Shown: piece after piece, positions 1 through 10,100 of the stretch
Numbering within the stretch: the stretch's first letter is position 1
Layout: every line of letters begins with the position of its first letter
Source: an uncultured Muribaculaceae bacterium
Lineage (GTDB): Bacteria > Bacteroidota > Bacteroidia > Bacteroidales > Muribaculaceae
DNA: 64,000 nucleotides
Assembly: GCA_910584365.1 (NCBI GenBank)
Contig: CAJUAF010000009.1
Span: 62,001 to 126,000 of the forward strand
Reading direction: 5' to 3'
Translations under genes and position numbers: made by a program
Notes under the pieces: generated by a model
What the model was told of the DNA's origin: nothing
The model's database searches: none
The model's input: the letters and a program-made list of their open reading frames with translations, nothing else

Positions 1-1873
1 CCACCTCGGGGTAATATCCTTTGCGGGCGATGTCGAACATTCCGTCCTCTTCAGGAAGCAGCTGGAGCATGGAGGACCGGATAACCCTGGCAAAATCGGC
101 GAAGCGCTTCTCGGAGTAACAACCGGCAAGCCGGTCGAGAATTGCGGCGAACTCAAAGACATATACATCTATATGATTATTCTCTACCGAGACATTTCCC
201 CATCCCCTGGACCTGAAACCGATTTCGCCAAGCATCTGCCCGGGCGCGAAGGGAACATCCCAGAGATAATACCACGAAAGACAAAAGTAAGCCGCCCGCC
301 GGCAAAGGTCAAGGTAATGTGCGCGCTCCTTCTCAGGCACGACCCTGGAGAGGAAATACATGGCCGTGGCCGAATATATGGCCGCTTCCTTGTCCTCGCA
401 ATTCGCATCAAGAGTAGAGGAGAAATATTCCCCCTTCCCGATAAGTTCCGTCTCGATGTAACGGGCGCTCCTGAGAGCGCTTTCCAGATAAGCCGGGTCT
501 CTGAAATACCAGTAGGCCATCGTCAGCGCCGCAGTTGCCGAGGGAGTGCTGCCTCCCCATGTATCGGTAGCCCTGCCGTCGGCAAGGAACTTCCGGGGGA
601 AACTCCCGTCGGCCCGCTGCAGGGCTACGAGATTGTCGGCCGCTTTCCTGACGGCTTTCTCCCAGCGGCCATCCGGAATTCCCCGGCGGCGCATGGCATC
701 AAGATAATACAGCATGGCATATACAGCCTCGGCCTGTACCCTCAGATTAAGGTCTCCCCTTTCCTTCCCCTCGGGATAACTTACGCTCTCACGGAAGAAT
801 CCTCCGGGAGTGAGACCATGGCGAAGCACACTTGCCAGGATCGTATCGGCCATGGCCACCAGGGCGTTCTCGCGCTGTTCGAGACCATATTCGCGGGCAT
901 TGAACGCATTAAGCAGCGTACGCCCGATAAAACCAATCTCATACAGGTCCGTACTCTCGCAGTCGGCGGTGCGAATAGCGACTCCGGAGAAAAATTTGAG
1001 CGGATACCTGTCCACAAAACTTTTCCTGAAATAATCCGCCAGGACACGTTTCACCGTTGCGGCATCGGCCACACCCCCGACAGGTTCCGGTGAAAGGGTA
1101 TCGAAAGCATAATTCCAGACATCGGAGACAAAAGCCGGATAATCCTCCGGGCGAAAATAGCGGAGCTGCCAGCGAAGAGTCAAAGAATCTCCCGCTTCCA
1201 GCTTCTCGAACGCGTAAGCCGGGTCTGTCAGGACCAGCTTGCTTACATATCGTTTCGGAGCCTCCACATAGGGGAATCCGAATTCAAGGGCGGCCACGCC
1301 ATTCCTATTGACAAACCCGGTAAAACCGACTGACGTCCGGGAAGGGAGCATAAGCTCGCCTGAGAGATTCTGGACCATGCAGTCGACGGAATCCAGGTCC
1401 ATACGCATGACGGTGATTCCTCTTTTCCCCGCCGGATCATAGATCCCGGTCAGAGGGGCGCTCAGGCGATCTTCCCTGACAAGCCAGCTGTCTGAAGTAT
1501 GGAACGACGGCGCGGCGGGAGGAGAATAGAGATTCTGGCGATACCAGAATCCGGGCATATAGAACTGACACTGACGGTGAACGCTCCCGGGCAACTCCTT
1601 CGTCTCGGCGATATTGAACCAGCATTTATCCAGAGCCCTGACTGTCAGAGTGATGTCGGTGACATCTCCTGCCGAAACGGCGCGGCGCGTCACCTCCAGG
1701 GGCAACCGTATATCTTTGCCTGCCGACATCCGGCCCGAGCCGGTATCTTCCAGAGGGTATGCGACAGCCTTTTTACCGGGGGCCTTGAGTGTCAGAACCG
1801 TCTGGGCGTGACCGGAGGCTCCCGCGGACATGACTATCCCGAGAGCAATAATGGTTAATTGTTTTATATTCAT
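1..1873 (-). CDS. Secreted protein with predicted six-hairpin (alpha/alpha) barrel, partial (C-terminus off the left edge)
   Basis: An open frame of 624 codons runs without a stop from an ATG at 1873 to the left edge, so the C-terminus is missing. Residues 1-23 (MNIKQL... ending SGHA) form a signal peptide. About 230 residues likely to be beta-rich follow. From about residue 260 the chain looks helical, with a segment near residue 411 (NLVALQRADGSF, then TWGGSTPSATAALTMAYWYF) of the kind seen in six-hairpin glycosidase and lyase folds. It starts 16 nt after the GH3 stop codon and is the last visible gene of the PUL operon, so a role in glycan breakdown is inferred. I do not recognise the exact family. 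The coding frame is solid; the fold call is tentative. Confidence 0.7.
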   Translation of the reverse strand, partial: MNIKQLTIIALGIVMSAGASGHAQTVLTLKAPGKKAVAYPLEDTGSGRMSAGKDIRLPLEVTRRAVSAGDVTDITLTVRALDKCWFNIAETKELPGSVHRQCQFYMPGFWYRQNLYSPPAAPSFHTSDSWLVREDRLSAPLTGIYDPAGKRGITVMRMDLDSVDCMVQNLSGELMLPSRTSVGFTGFVNRNGVAALEFGFPYVEAPKRYVSKLVLTDPAYAFEKLEAGDSLTLRWQLRYFRPEDYPAFVSDVWNYAFDTLSPEPVGGVADAATVKRVLADYFRKSFVDRYPLKFFSGVAIRTADCESTDLYEIGFIGRTLLNAFNAREYGLEQRENALVAMADTILASVLRHGLTPGGFFRESVSYPEGKERGDLNLRVQAEAVYAMLYYLDAMRRRGIPDGRWEKAVRKAADNLVALQRADGSFPRKFLADGRATDTWGGSTPSATAALTMAYWYFRDPAYLESALRSARYIETELIGKGEYFSSTLDANCEDKEAAIYSATAMYFLSRVVPEKERAHYLDLCRRAAYFCLSWYYLWDVPFAPGQMLGEIGFRSRGWGNVSVENNHIDVYVFEFAAILDRLAGCYSEKRFADFARVIRSSMLQLLPEEDGMFDIARKGYYPEV

Positions 1874-1889
1874 AAGTATGCGTTCTGAA

Positions 1890-4098
1890 TTATTCTGACA
1901 GAGAGAATGTGACCGTCTTGCGGATATCGCCGGAAGAAGCCCCTATATAGGCCTTGAAGGTCCCAGGCTCTGACCGCCAGCCTGAAATTTCCGGGTCATA
2001 GAACCGTAAGTCGGCGGGAGTAACCGTGAACTCGACGGCGCGTGTCTCTCCGGGAGCCAGTTCGATTTTGCGGAAACCTTTCAGTTCCTTGACCGGTCGC
2101 GGAAGCGTACACTCCACGTCGCCCAGATAAAGCTGTACGGTCTCTTTGCCAGTGAGTTGCCCGGTGTTTGTGACCGGCACAGTGATTCTCAGGTCTTCTC
2201 CCGGTATTATGTCCGCAGCCGACAGGGAGGGCTGTCCGTATTCAAAAGATGTATAACTCAGGCCGTGTCCGAATGGGAAAAGAGCTTCATGGCCTTTGGA
2301 ATCATGCCAGCGATAGCCGACGAAAATGTCTTCCTTATAGACTTCCCGTTCTCCGTCACCGGGATAGCAGAGTCCATCGAATGAATGGGCGCCGCAATCT
2401 TCCAGACGCGCAGGGAAAGAGAAGGGAAGCCTGCCGCTGGGATTGACCGCGCCCGACAGAACGTCGGCCAGCGCGTAGCCTCCCATGCTTCCGAGATACC
2501 ATACCTGCAACAGGGCCGGCAGCCGGTCAATCCAGGGCAGCTCCACGGCATTGCCGCTTATGAGCGCCAGAACCACATTGGGATTGACCTCAAGCAGTTC
2601 GTCAACCAGCCGTTCCTGTCCGAACGGAAGTCCGAAGCTCTTCCTGTCTCCGTCCTCACAGTCCTGGAACCGGTTTTTATTCAGGCCTCCCACCACAATA
2701 ACCAAATCAGCCGCGCGCTTTCTCAACGGCATCAGCACGAAGCGAATCGGTAATCGCCTGGGACACCTCTTCAACCTCATCATAGCTGGCGCGTCCGGCC
2801 GCATAACCGGGAGCATACTCAATCTTATCGCCCCAGAGGGCTGCAAGGCCCCGGAGCGGGGAAACCATATCCTTGACTTTCAGTTCAGAGGAACCGCCTC
2901 CGTCACAGAGATTACGGACCGCGTTGTCACCCACGACAAGGATCCGCCTGTATTTCGAGGCATCAACGGGAAGCAGGGGTCTCTCCCCTTTCCTGACCGG
3001 AGAATTTTTCAGAAGCACAATTCCCTCGCGCCCGATTTCGCGGGCGACAGCATAGTGGGCTGAATCGGCCACGCATCCGAACCCTCTGGAGGAATTCATT
3101 GAGGTCCGGAAAATAAGTTTCAGGATTCTCCCCGCCTTGTCGTCAAGAGTCTCGCGGGAAACCTTTCCTTCGCGCAGGAGTGCCAGGTAGGGATTAGCCA
3201 GATAATACTCGTCAAAGGAAAGAGCGCTTTCCGAAGTAAGACCGTTAGTATATGACCCCATCTCCACATCCAGGCCGTTGGCGGCGGCTTCCAGGGTATC
3301 GTGGGCGCCTCCCCAGTCGGAGACCACCACCCCGTCGAAGTCCCACTCCCCTTTGAGGATGCCGTTGAGCATCCGGTCGTTATGGGATGCATACTGGCCG
3401 TCGATTCTGTTGTAGGCGCCCATGACAGTCCAGGCTTCCCCTTCGGTGACGGCAGCCCTGAAAGCAGGCAGATATATTTCGTGCAAAGCCCGCGGACTAC
3501 ACTGCACATCAATATACATCCTATCTTCCTCCTGATTGTTCAGGGCGAAATGCTTCACACTGGCGGCCACTCCGTTGTCCTGCAGCCCCCGGATATACGG
3601 CACCGCCATACGCGATGTCAGGAAAGGATCCTCTCCCATATACTCAAAATTCCGGCCATTCATCGGGGTGCGGCAGATATTTATCCCGGGCCCGAGGATG
3701 ACATCCTTTTCGCGGTAGAGGGCTTCCTCCCCCAGGGCGTTCCCGTAGGCCAGCGCCAGGTCGGGATTCCATGTGGCCGACAGACAGCTCAGCGCCGGGA
3801 AAGCCGTTATGCTGTCGCTGGTCCATCCGGCATACTCCCAGTTGTCCCAGTTAATTTCGGCGCGGACTCCGTGAGGTCCGTCGCTCCACCATAATCCGGG
3901 AATCCCGAGACGCGGCACGCCGGCACTGCTGAATTTGCTTTGGGCATGACATAGGGCTACTTTTTCCTCAAGCGTCATGCGGCTCAGGGCATCGGCCACA
4001 CGCGAATCCAGATCCCTGGAGTTGTCAAGATAGGTCGGTACCGCCGCAGGACAGCCCAAGGCATATATCATGGCGGCCGACAACAATAATTTTTTCAT
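1890..4098 (-). pseudogene. GH3 family beta-glycosidase, broken by a frameshift at about 2711-2718
   Basis: Two overlapping frames together encode one GH3 enzyme of about 736 residues. The upstream frame (4098 to 2707) has a signal peptide (MKKLLLSAAMIYALG) and the GH3 catalytic domain, with the nucleophile Asp261 in VVVSDWGG and the usual substrate-site motifs (SDGPHG, KHFALNNQE). The downstream frame (in use from about 2715 to 1890) has the second GH3 domain (LVIVVGGLN) and a C-terminal fibronectin-III-like domain. The frames meet in a GC-dinucleotide run. Restoring one GC pair gives KARAADLV, an uninterrupted protein. This is either a real indel, which would inactivate the enzyme, or an assembly error. 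In the PUL it would remove terminal sugars such as xylose, glucose or arabinose from imported oligosaccharides; the substrate is unknown. Confidence 0.85.
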
Positions 4099-4149
4099 TG
4101 CAAGTCGGTATCGGTAGATGTTATTTTCTTATTGAAAAGTCCTCCCCCC

Positions 4150-5133
4150 TCATAATCTGGGCGAGCGCTGGGAGGCCACTGAGGCATGGTATTTACCCAT
4201 TACGGGCCATCCGTTGTCCCACATTATTTTGTCAAGCATCAGCACCGTCTGCCACTCTCCCCTGACATTGGCCCGGGCATGATAAAGCAACCAGTCGTCA
4301 TGATTGGCGTCTGTAATAATTCCCGAGACATTGGAAATGTCGGAAAAATCGGAATTGGGAATGACTGTGGGGGTCACCCCCCCGGCATCTTTCATGGAGA
4401 GGCCGTCGGCGGTGTAATACGGTCCCTCGATATTTCTGGAACGCCCTACGGCAAGTCCGCCGTGACCGTCGCGGATGGTGGCCCACAGATAGTACATACC
4501 CTCCTTTCCGAAAATTCTCGGAGCGCAGAGTCCGGGACCTCCGATATGTTTGGGCTCTGACACCGACGGGGATGCACTGTCCCAGTTGAATCTGCCCATA
4601 TATATCCCTCCGGGGGCATCCCACACGAGCCAGCGGCCATCCTTTCCGGTGCAGAAAGAAGGATTGCAGCATCCTCCCCATTCTTTGCCGGCAGGGGACA
4701 GCAACACACGTCCGGCACCATAGGGTCCCCGGATACGGGAAGCCTCGGCCACGCAGATATTTCCCTCCGGAGCAATGTAGGCCATAAGGTATCTTTCTCC
4801 CAGGCGGGCGATGTCGAGGCCGGAATTACGGGCCACGCGGCAGTCATCCGCGGCAAATGTCCCTCGCCCCATTCTGAGCCAGTGAACCATATCGGACGAC
4901 TCGATCATGCGGTTGCCCGATATGCCGAAAATCCAGTCTCCGGAATGAAAGACGGAATAAATGTCACCGTCGGTCCTGAACACTCCGTTTTTATAATATT
5001 TGGTTTCCCTGACATCTTCTTCAGCCAAAGGTCCTGAGGCGCGGATTTTAGAGGAATCCATCCTGTCGGTGTGCCAGCATCCCCCCAGCAGCAGAGCCCC
5101 TGACAGAGAAAAAGGGATAATGAAGCGTTTCAT
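4150..5133 (-). CDS. GH43-like lipoprotein lacking the canonical catalytic acids (possible surface glycan-binding pseudoenzyme)
   Basis: The 327-residue product begins with a lipoprotein signal peptide (lipobox LLGGC, Cys19) and then reads as a five-bladed propeller of the GH43/GH62 type, with blade segments such as MIESSDMVHW, RYLMAYIA, GRWLVWDAPGG and MYYLWATI. The family uses an Asp base (HDP or PDP motif), an Asp modulator (IDP) and a Glu acid (EGP or EAP). Here no HDP/PDP is visible near the N-terminus, the IDP position reads CNPSF (Asn157), and the Glu position reads GLCAPRIF (about 201-208). Loss of activity is therefore likely, though alignment by eye could misplace a residue. The gene lies directly after susD, where many PULs encode a surface glycan-binding lipoprotein, which suggests a binding role. 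Confidence 0.75.
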   Translation of the reverse strand: MKRFIIPFSLSGALLLGGCWHTDRMDSSKIRASGPLAEEDVRETKYYKNGVFRTDGDIYSVFHSGDWIFGISGNRMIESSDMVHWLRMGRGTFAADDCRVARNSGLDIARLGERYLMAYIAPEGNICVAEASRIRGPYGAGRVLLSPAGKEWGGCCNPSFCTGKDGRWLVWDAPGGIYMGRFNWDSASPSVSEPKHIGGPGLCAPRIFGKEGMYYLWATIRDGHGGLAVGRSRNIEGPYYTADGLSMKDAGGVTPTVIPNSDFSDISNVSGIITDANHDDWLLYHARANVRGEWQTVLMLDKIMWDNGWPVMGKYHASVASQRSPRL

Positions 5134-5160
5134 AATTTACAGATGAAAGTTTATCGAATA

Positions 5161-5235
5161 CTATCAGAAAGAGGTATCACCGGCAGCCGCGGCAATGTTT
5201 TCATACACCGGGCTCTCCGATGATACCTCCGATAG
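5161..5235 (-). other. Intercistronic inverted repeat between susD and the GH43-like lipoprotein gene
   Basis: GAGGTATCA (5171-5179) is complementary to TGATACCTC (5221-5229), and the flanking CTATC (5161-5165) pairs with GATAG (5231-5235). The arms enclose about 41 nt. The structure falls just after the susD stop codon on the minus-strand transcript and has no T-run. A role in mRNA processing or in protecting the susCD segment is inference. Confidence 0.5.
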
Positions 5236-5258
5236 TTGGCCTGGGCCGGCGCAGACTG

Positions 5259-7058
5259 TTACCAGCCGGGATTCTGGGTCAGATTATGATTCTTGACCCT
5301 TTCGTCGTTGGGAATCGGATAGAGCCAGTAGTTGTCGCCGCCCCAGGTATAATGGTAGGTGTACTCGCCCCACACCTGGCTCATGCCGTTGACCTCGCCC
5401 CATTTGTCGACAAAGAACTTGTCGTCTTTCCAGGTACGCCATCGCAGTTCGTGCATATATACGATGTCCTCGGCAAACAGTTCCCATTTGAATTCGTTGC
5501 GCAGACGCCGGCGCATATCCTCCTGCCCCTTTACGAGGGTGGGAGCAGTCGTGTTGAGTTCAATCGCTCCGGCCCGTCGGCGGATGCGGTTGACGGTTCT
5601 GACGGCGTCATCCACCCGGCCAAGTTCATTATAACATTCAGCCAGGCAGAGAAGGGTCTCTCCGAAACGCATCAGAGGGATATCAATATCGTTGCACCCC
5701 AGATGGTCGGCGTGTTCGAGGCCCTCGGTAACGAACTTACGGCAGAAGTAATAGAACTTGTCGGCAGTGTCGATACGGAGGTCGAAAGGCTTCTTGGCCG
5801 AATTCCTGAAGGGGAAACGACTTGTGAAATTCCTGGCTACACCGGCCGAACCGCCCAGGAAAGTCGAGTAGGGAGTGATGACCGACATGGCCAGGCGCGG
5901 ATCTCGGTTCTCATAGGCTTTCAGGATACGCTCCTCGTTTCCTTTTGGCAGGTAAAGGCTCATATCGGCACCGGCTTCGGCCTGGAATTCTTTTTCTGAA
6001 GCAGTCATGTCGTTGCGCAGGAAAAAGACGCGGCGGGCCGCCGGTTTCATGTCCGTATAGCCGGGGATAATATCATCCCAGTCGAAAGGAGTGCCGTCGG
6101 CGTTCTCATAGCTGTCGACAAAGCGGGGATTGGGGACATAGTTGCTCCAGCCCCATCCGGTAGCCTCGCGTGTGCCGTAACCACGCTGGCGGCGGTTGCC
6201 CCACCAGTCATTGTCAAGATCACACAGCACGGAGAAAATCATCTCGTCGCAGTCCTCGTTTTCGGTCAGAAACAGGTCCTTATAGGGCTGTTTTCCCTTC
6301 TCGTAGAGTTTGAATCCGCATTTCTCCACCGCCTCGAAATCCTCGGCGGCCTCTTGCCATTTTTCAAGCCACATATAGCACTTGCCGCGGAGCATATGGG
6401 CGGCTCCTTTTGTGGCACGGCCGTGGCCCGAAGTGCCGGAAGCATATTTGTCGGGGAAAGCAGGTTCATCAATGGCTTTCGAAAGGTCATCGATGATAAG
6501 CTGGAAAGTCTCAGCCTGAGTGCCGCGTCCCATCTGGGCGTCTTCGATATTCTCCACGACTTTCTCATACCAGGGTACGCCGCCGTAGACACAGTTAAGC
6601 TGATAATAATAGTAGCAACGGATCCAGCGCGCCTCGGCTATGAGACGTGCGCGGACATCTTCCTCCATACCGGGCACTTCCCCCATATGCTGGATGACGT
6701 CATTGCACTGGAAAATATAGTGGTAGTATCGGCCCCAGTAGGCATGGATATTGTCATCCTGAACGGACTGGGTCCCCTTGAGCATCCCGATGAAAAACCA
6801 GTTGGGGTCGCGGTCCATCTGGCTTCCCATCACCTCGGGCCAGAGATAGGCCGGATCGACGTAAAGCGACTTGAACGACGAATAGCAGGAGACAATGGCA
6901 GCCTCGGCCGACACGGGGTCGGTCCAGATTGTTTTGGAGGAGAGAGCCGAATGGGACTCCAGGTCCATGTCCACGCACGATACCGTCAGGGCACCGGCCG
7001 CCATGACAAGGGCGGAGCCGAGAAGCAGGCGCGACGGTTGCGATATATTGAGTTTCAT
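5259..7058 (-). CDS. susD-like: SusD/RagB family outer-membrane glycan-binding lipoprotein
   Basis: This 599-residue protein is the lipoprotein lid of a SusC/SusD glycan importer and captures oligosaccharide at the cell surface. The start chosen is ATG at 7058, because MKLNIS...ALTVSCVD is a clean lipoprotein signal with the lipobox Cys; an upstream extension to 7169 would add 37 charged residues and overlap susC. The N-terminal region has the usual SusD opening (IWTDPVSAEAAIVSCYSSF), followed by the helical RagB/SusD core (RWIRCYYYYQLNCVYGGVPW; ANMLRGK-type segment AAHMLRGKCYMWLEKW) and the C-terminal domain (LLCLAECYNELGRVDDAVRTVN; WGEYTYHYTWGGDNYWLYPIP). It follows susC by 64 nt and is surely cotranscribed with it. 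Confidence 0.95.
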   Translation of the reverse strand: MKLNISQPSRLLLGSALVMAAGALTVSCVDMDLESHSALSSKTIWTDPVSAEAAIVSCYSSFKSLYVDPAYLWPEVMGSQMDRDPNWFFIGMLKGTQSVQDDNIHAYWGRYYHYIFQCNDVIQHMGEVPGMEEDVRARLIAEARWIRCYYYYQLNCVYGGVPWYEKVVENIEDAQMGRGTQAETFQLIIDDLSKAIDEPAFPDKYASGTSGHGRATKGAAHMLRGKCYMWLEKWQEAAEDFEAVEKCGFKLYEKGKQPYKDLFLTENEDCDEMIFSVLCDLDNDWWGNRRQRGYGTREATGWGWSNYVPNPRFVDSYENADGTPFDWDDIIPGYTDMKPAARRVFFLRNDMTASEKEFQAEAGADMSLYLPKGNEERILKAYENRDPRLAMSVITPYSTFLGGSAGVARNFTSRFPFRNSAKKPFDLRIDTADKFYYFCRKFVTEGLEHADHLGCNDIDIPLMRFGETLLCLAECYNELGRVDDAVRTVNRIRRRAGAIELNTTAPTLVKGQEDMRRRLRNEFKWELFAEDIVYMHELRWRTWKDDKFFVDKWGEVNGMSQVWGEYTYHYTWGGDNYWLYPIPNDERVKNHNLTQNPGW

Positions 7059-7122
7059 ATTATTTTTCTGTTTTTTAGAATTATTTCGCCTTGTTTTCCG
7101 GCAGCGGGCAACGAAGGGGGAA

Positions 7123-10100
7123 TCAGAAAGTAACGTTAAGACCGAAGGAATAGGTACGCATGGGAGCATAACCGTCGGCCGACATCATTTCGGGGTCGAG
7201 ACCTTTGAACTTGGTTATCGTACAGAGGTTCTCGAGCGAAGTATAGATTCTCACCTGCTTCATGAAGACTTTGTTGGTCCACTTTGCCGGGAGGGTATAG
7301 CCTATGGTGATATTTTTGAGTTTGAGGTAATTGCCGTTCTGAAGCTTCCAGGAGGCATTCGCCGAGTTCTGGCCGGTGTCGTTCATCACGAAGCGGGGAT
7401 TTGACGCGCCGATATTGGTGCGCGGATCCGACGGATTTTCGGGATCATAGAAATAATGGTCGGAGGCGACCTCGCGGCCGATGCCGTATCCGGCGGTCAT
7501 CGAGGTGGAGTTCAGCGCCTGGGCGTAATAATAGATTTTGAACCCTGTCGCGCCGGACCAGTTCATCGAGAAGTCAAAGCCTTTCCAGCTGGCATAGGCC
7601 TGCAGACCGAAATAGCATTTGGGCATACTCGACGTACCCTGGAACTCGCGGTCGTCGGGGTCACCGTACTTGCCGTCGCCATTGACATCGGCATAGATAT
7701 AATCCCCGTACCAGATGCGGTCTTTTGCCGCCGAATTTCCCGGCAGGAACTCATAGCCGGCGGCCATCATCGCTTTCAGCCACGCCATATCGGCTTCGGT
7801 CCGGATCATACCGTCGCGCGGACCGCCGTGGATATTGACACTTCCGTCAGGATTGAATCCCTGGCCGTTGCCGGCATAGGTCGAGAGCATATAATACTCG
7901 TTAATCATATGGCCGTCCACGATGATGTTGCCTCCGCTTACGTTGGCTACATCGCCGATATTGGTGTACCAGTATGGATTGCCTTCCCCGTCGGTACGCC
8001 ATTCCGTCACAAGATCACCCTTGTATTTCACGACGCGGTTGCGGTTGAAGGAAATATTCGCGCCGACACCATAGTTGACATCGCCGATGCGGTCGTTCCA
8101 GTTCAGGGAGATTTCCAGACCTTTGTTGTTGACTTCGGCGAGATTCTGCATCGGAGCCACGAAGTCACTCAGAGTGGGCTGGAGCGTGGGACGGTAAAGA
8201 ATTCCGTCGGTATTCTTGTCGTAGAGTTCCAGCGTCCCGCTGAGGCGATTGTTGAAGAAGCCGAAGTCAAGACCGATGTTGGTCACTGTCGTGGCCTCCC
8301 ATTTCAGATTGGTGTTGGCGAAAGTACTCAGTCCGTAGCCTATCACGTGGATACCGTTGAAACCGTAAGGATAGGAGGAGTAGGATGGCTGCCATTCGTA
8401 ATTGCCGATGGAGTTGTTGCCGAGCTTACCCCATGAAGCACGGAGTTTAAGGTTGTTGAGCCAGTCGATACCCTGCATGAACTTTTCCTGAGTGATACGC
8501 CACCCGGCCGATACCGAAGGGAAGAAGCCCCAGCGGTTTTCAGGGGAGAAACGCGAGGAACCGTCATAACGGGCGTTCACCTCCAGGAGATATCTGTCAT
8601 CGAAAGCATAGTTCACCCTTCCGAACCATGAGCGGGAGGAATACTCGCCGGTGTTTCCGGAAACCTGCCGCGGGGAAATCATGGCATCGAAATCCCATAG
8701 ATTGAAGTTGATCAGGCCCTGCTTCTCGGCATATACATAGTCGGTCCAGTGGCGTGATTCCTCATAGCCGGCCATAACTCCGAGATCATGGACTCCGAAG
8801 CTCCTGTCGTAACGGAGGAGATTGGTAAACTTCCATTCCTGAAGCTGATAACGGCTGTCGGAGTTGGAGTTGTTCTTCATCGTCTCGGCGTTGGGAGGAG
8901 TACTCAGGACCATATCGCGCGAGAAGCTCTTCTCTTCCACGGGACCGGGGGTGATGAATTTATCGTGGGTCTGGTAATCGGTGTAGAAGAACTGTGACTG
9001 GAATTTGAAATCTTTCAGGAAGCGTACCTCCAGATAGGGGTTGACATTGTATTTGGACTGCTTGTAACTGCCCCAGTCGCGGCTTAGCATCATGACTGGA
9101 TTGTGGACCGTACCTTCCTCCTCGGTGGTCTCGATGCCGCCGTAATAACCGTCATAGTAAGGATACACGCCGGGGACGGTCTTCTGCATATCCTGTCCCC
9201 AGATGATGCCGATATCGTTGCGGTCCTGATCGGAATGATAGCCCCAGGCCTTGATTCCCACTGTGATATATTTGCCGATTTCGGTCTCTACGCTGGTGCG
9301 CATATAATATTTGTTGAGGCCGGAATTATCGACAATACCGGGGTTGTTGAGGTAGGTCCCGGAAATCGAGAAATTGGTTTTCTTCTCGCGCCCCACCACC
9401 GAAACGGTGTGTTCCTGCATCCAGGCCGGCTTGTAGATTTCGTGGTACCAGTCAGTGTTGGGATAGGCCACGTAATTGGGATAGCCCGATTCGGCGATAC
9501 CGTCGGGGTCGGCTGCGGCCTCGCGCCATGTCTGAATTGTGATAGGGCTGAACCGTCGCGCCTGATTGCTGTTGTCGGCCGCCTCGTTCATCAGTTCCAT
9601 ATATTCGGCATAGTCGGTCACCTGCCGGTGGTATTTCTGGGCCGTCTGATATGCGAACTTACCCGAATAGGTGACATTCACCTTACCCTCGTCGCCGCTC
9701 TTGGTAGTCACAAGAATCACACCGTTGGCGCCCCGGTTACCGTAGATGGCACAGGAAGCGGCGTCTTTCAGAATCGAAATTGACGCCACGTCGTTGGGGT
9801 TCACATCATTGAGACTCATCTCCATGCCGTCAACAAGAATAAGCGGGGAAGCGTCGTTGAGCGTGCCGATACCGCGGATAAGCACTTTGGTGTTCTCCGC
9901 ATTGGGCTGTCCTCCCTGCTGCATCACGTTCAGACCGGCGGCGGCTCCCGAAAGGGCCTGGGAGATAGTCGTCATGGGACGGGACTTGGACTGCTCCTCC
10001 ATATTGACGGTAGCCACAGCTCCGGTAAGGTTGACTTTCTTCTGGGCACCGTAACCGACAACAACCACTTCGTCAAGCATCGATGACTGCTCGGCCAGGG

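Noticed and set aside
2707..2846. Programmed frameshift in the GH3 gene
   Set aside because: There is no slippery heptamer or downstream pseudoknot visible, and the break lies in a simple GC repeat; mutation or assembly error is more likely.
7059..7169. N-terminal extension of susD to 7169
   Set aside because: It would bury the lipoprotein signal and overlap susC; ATG 7058 opens a perfect signal peptide.
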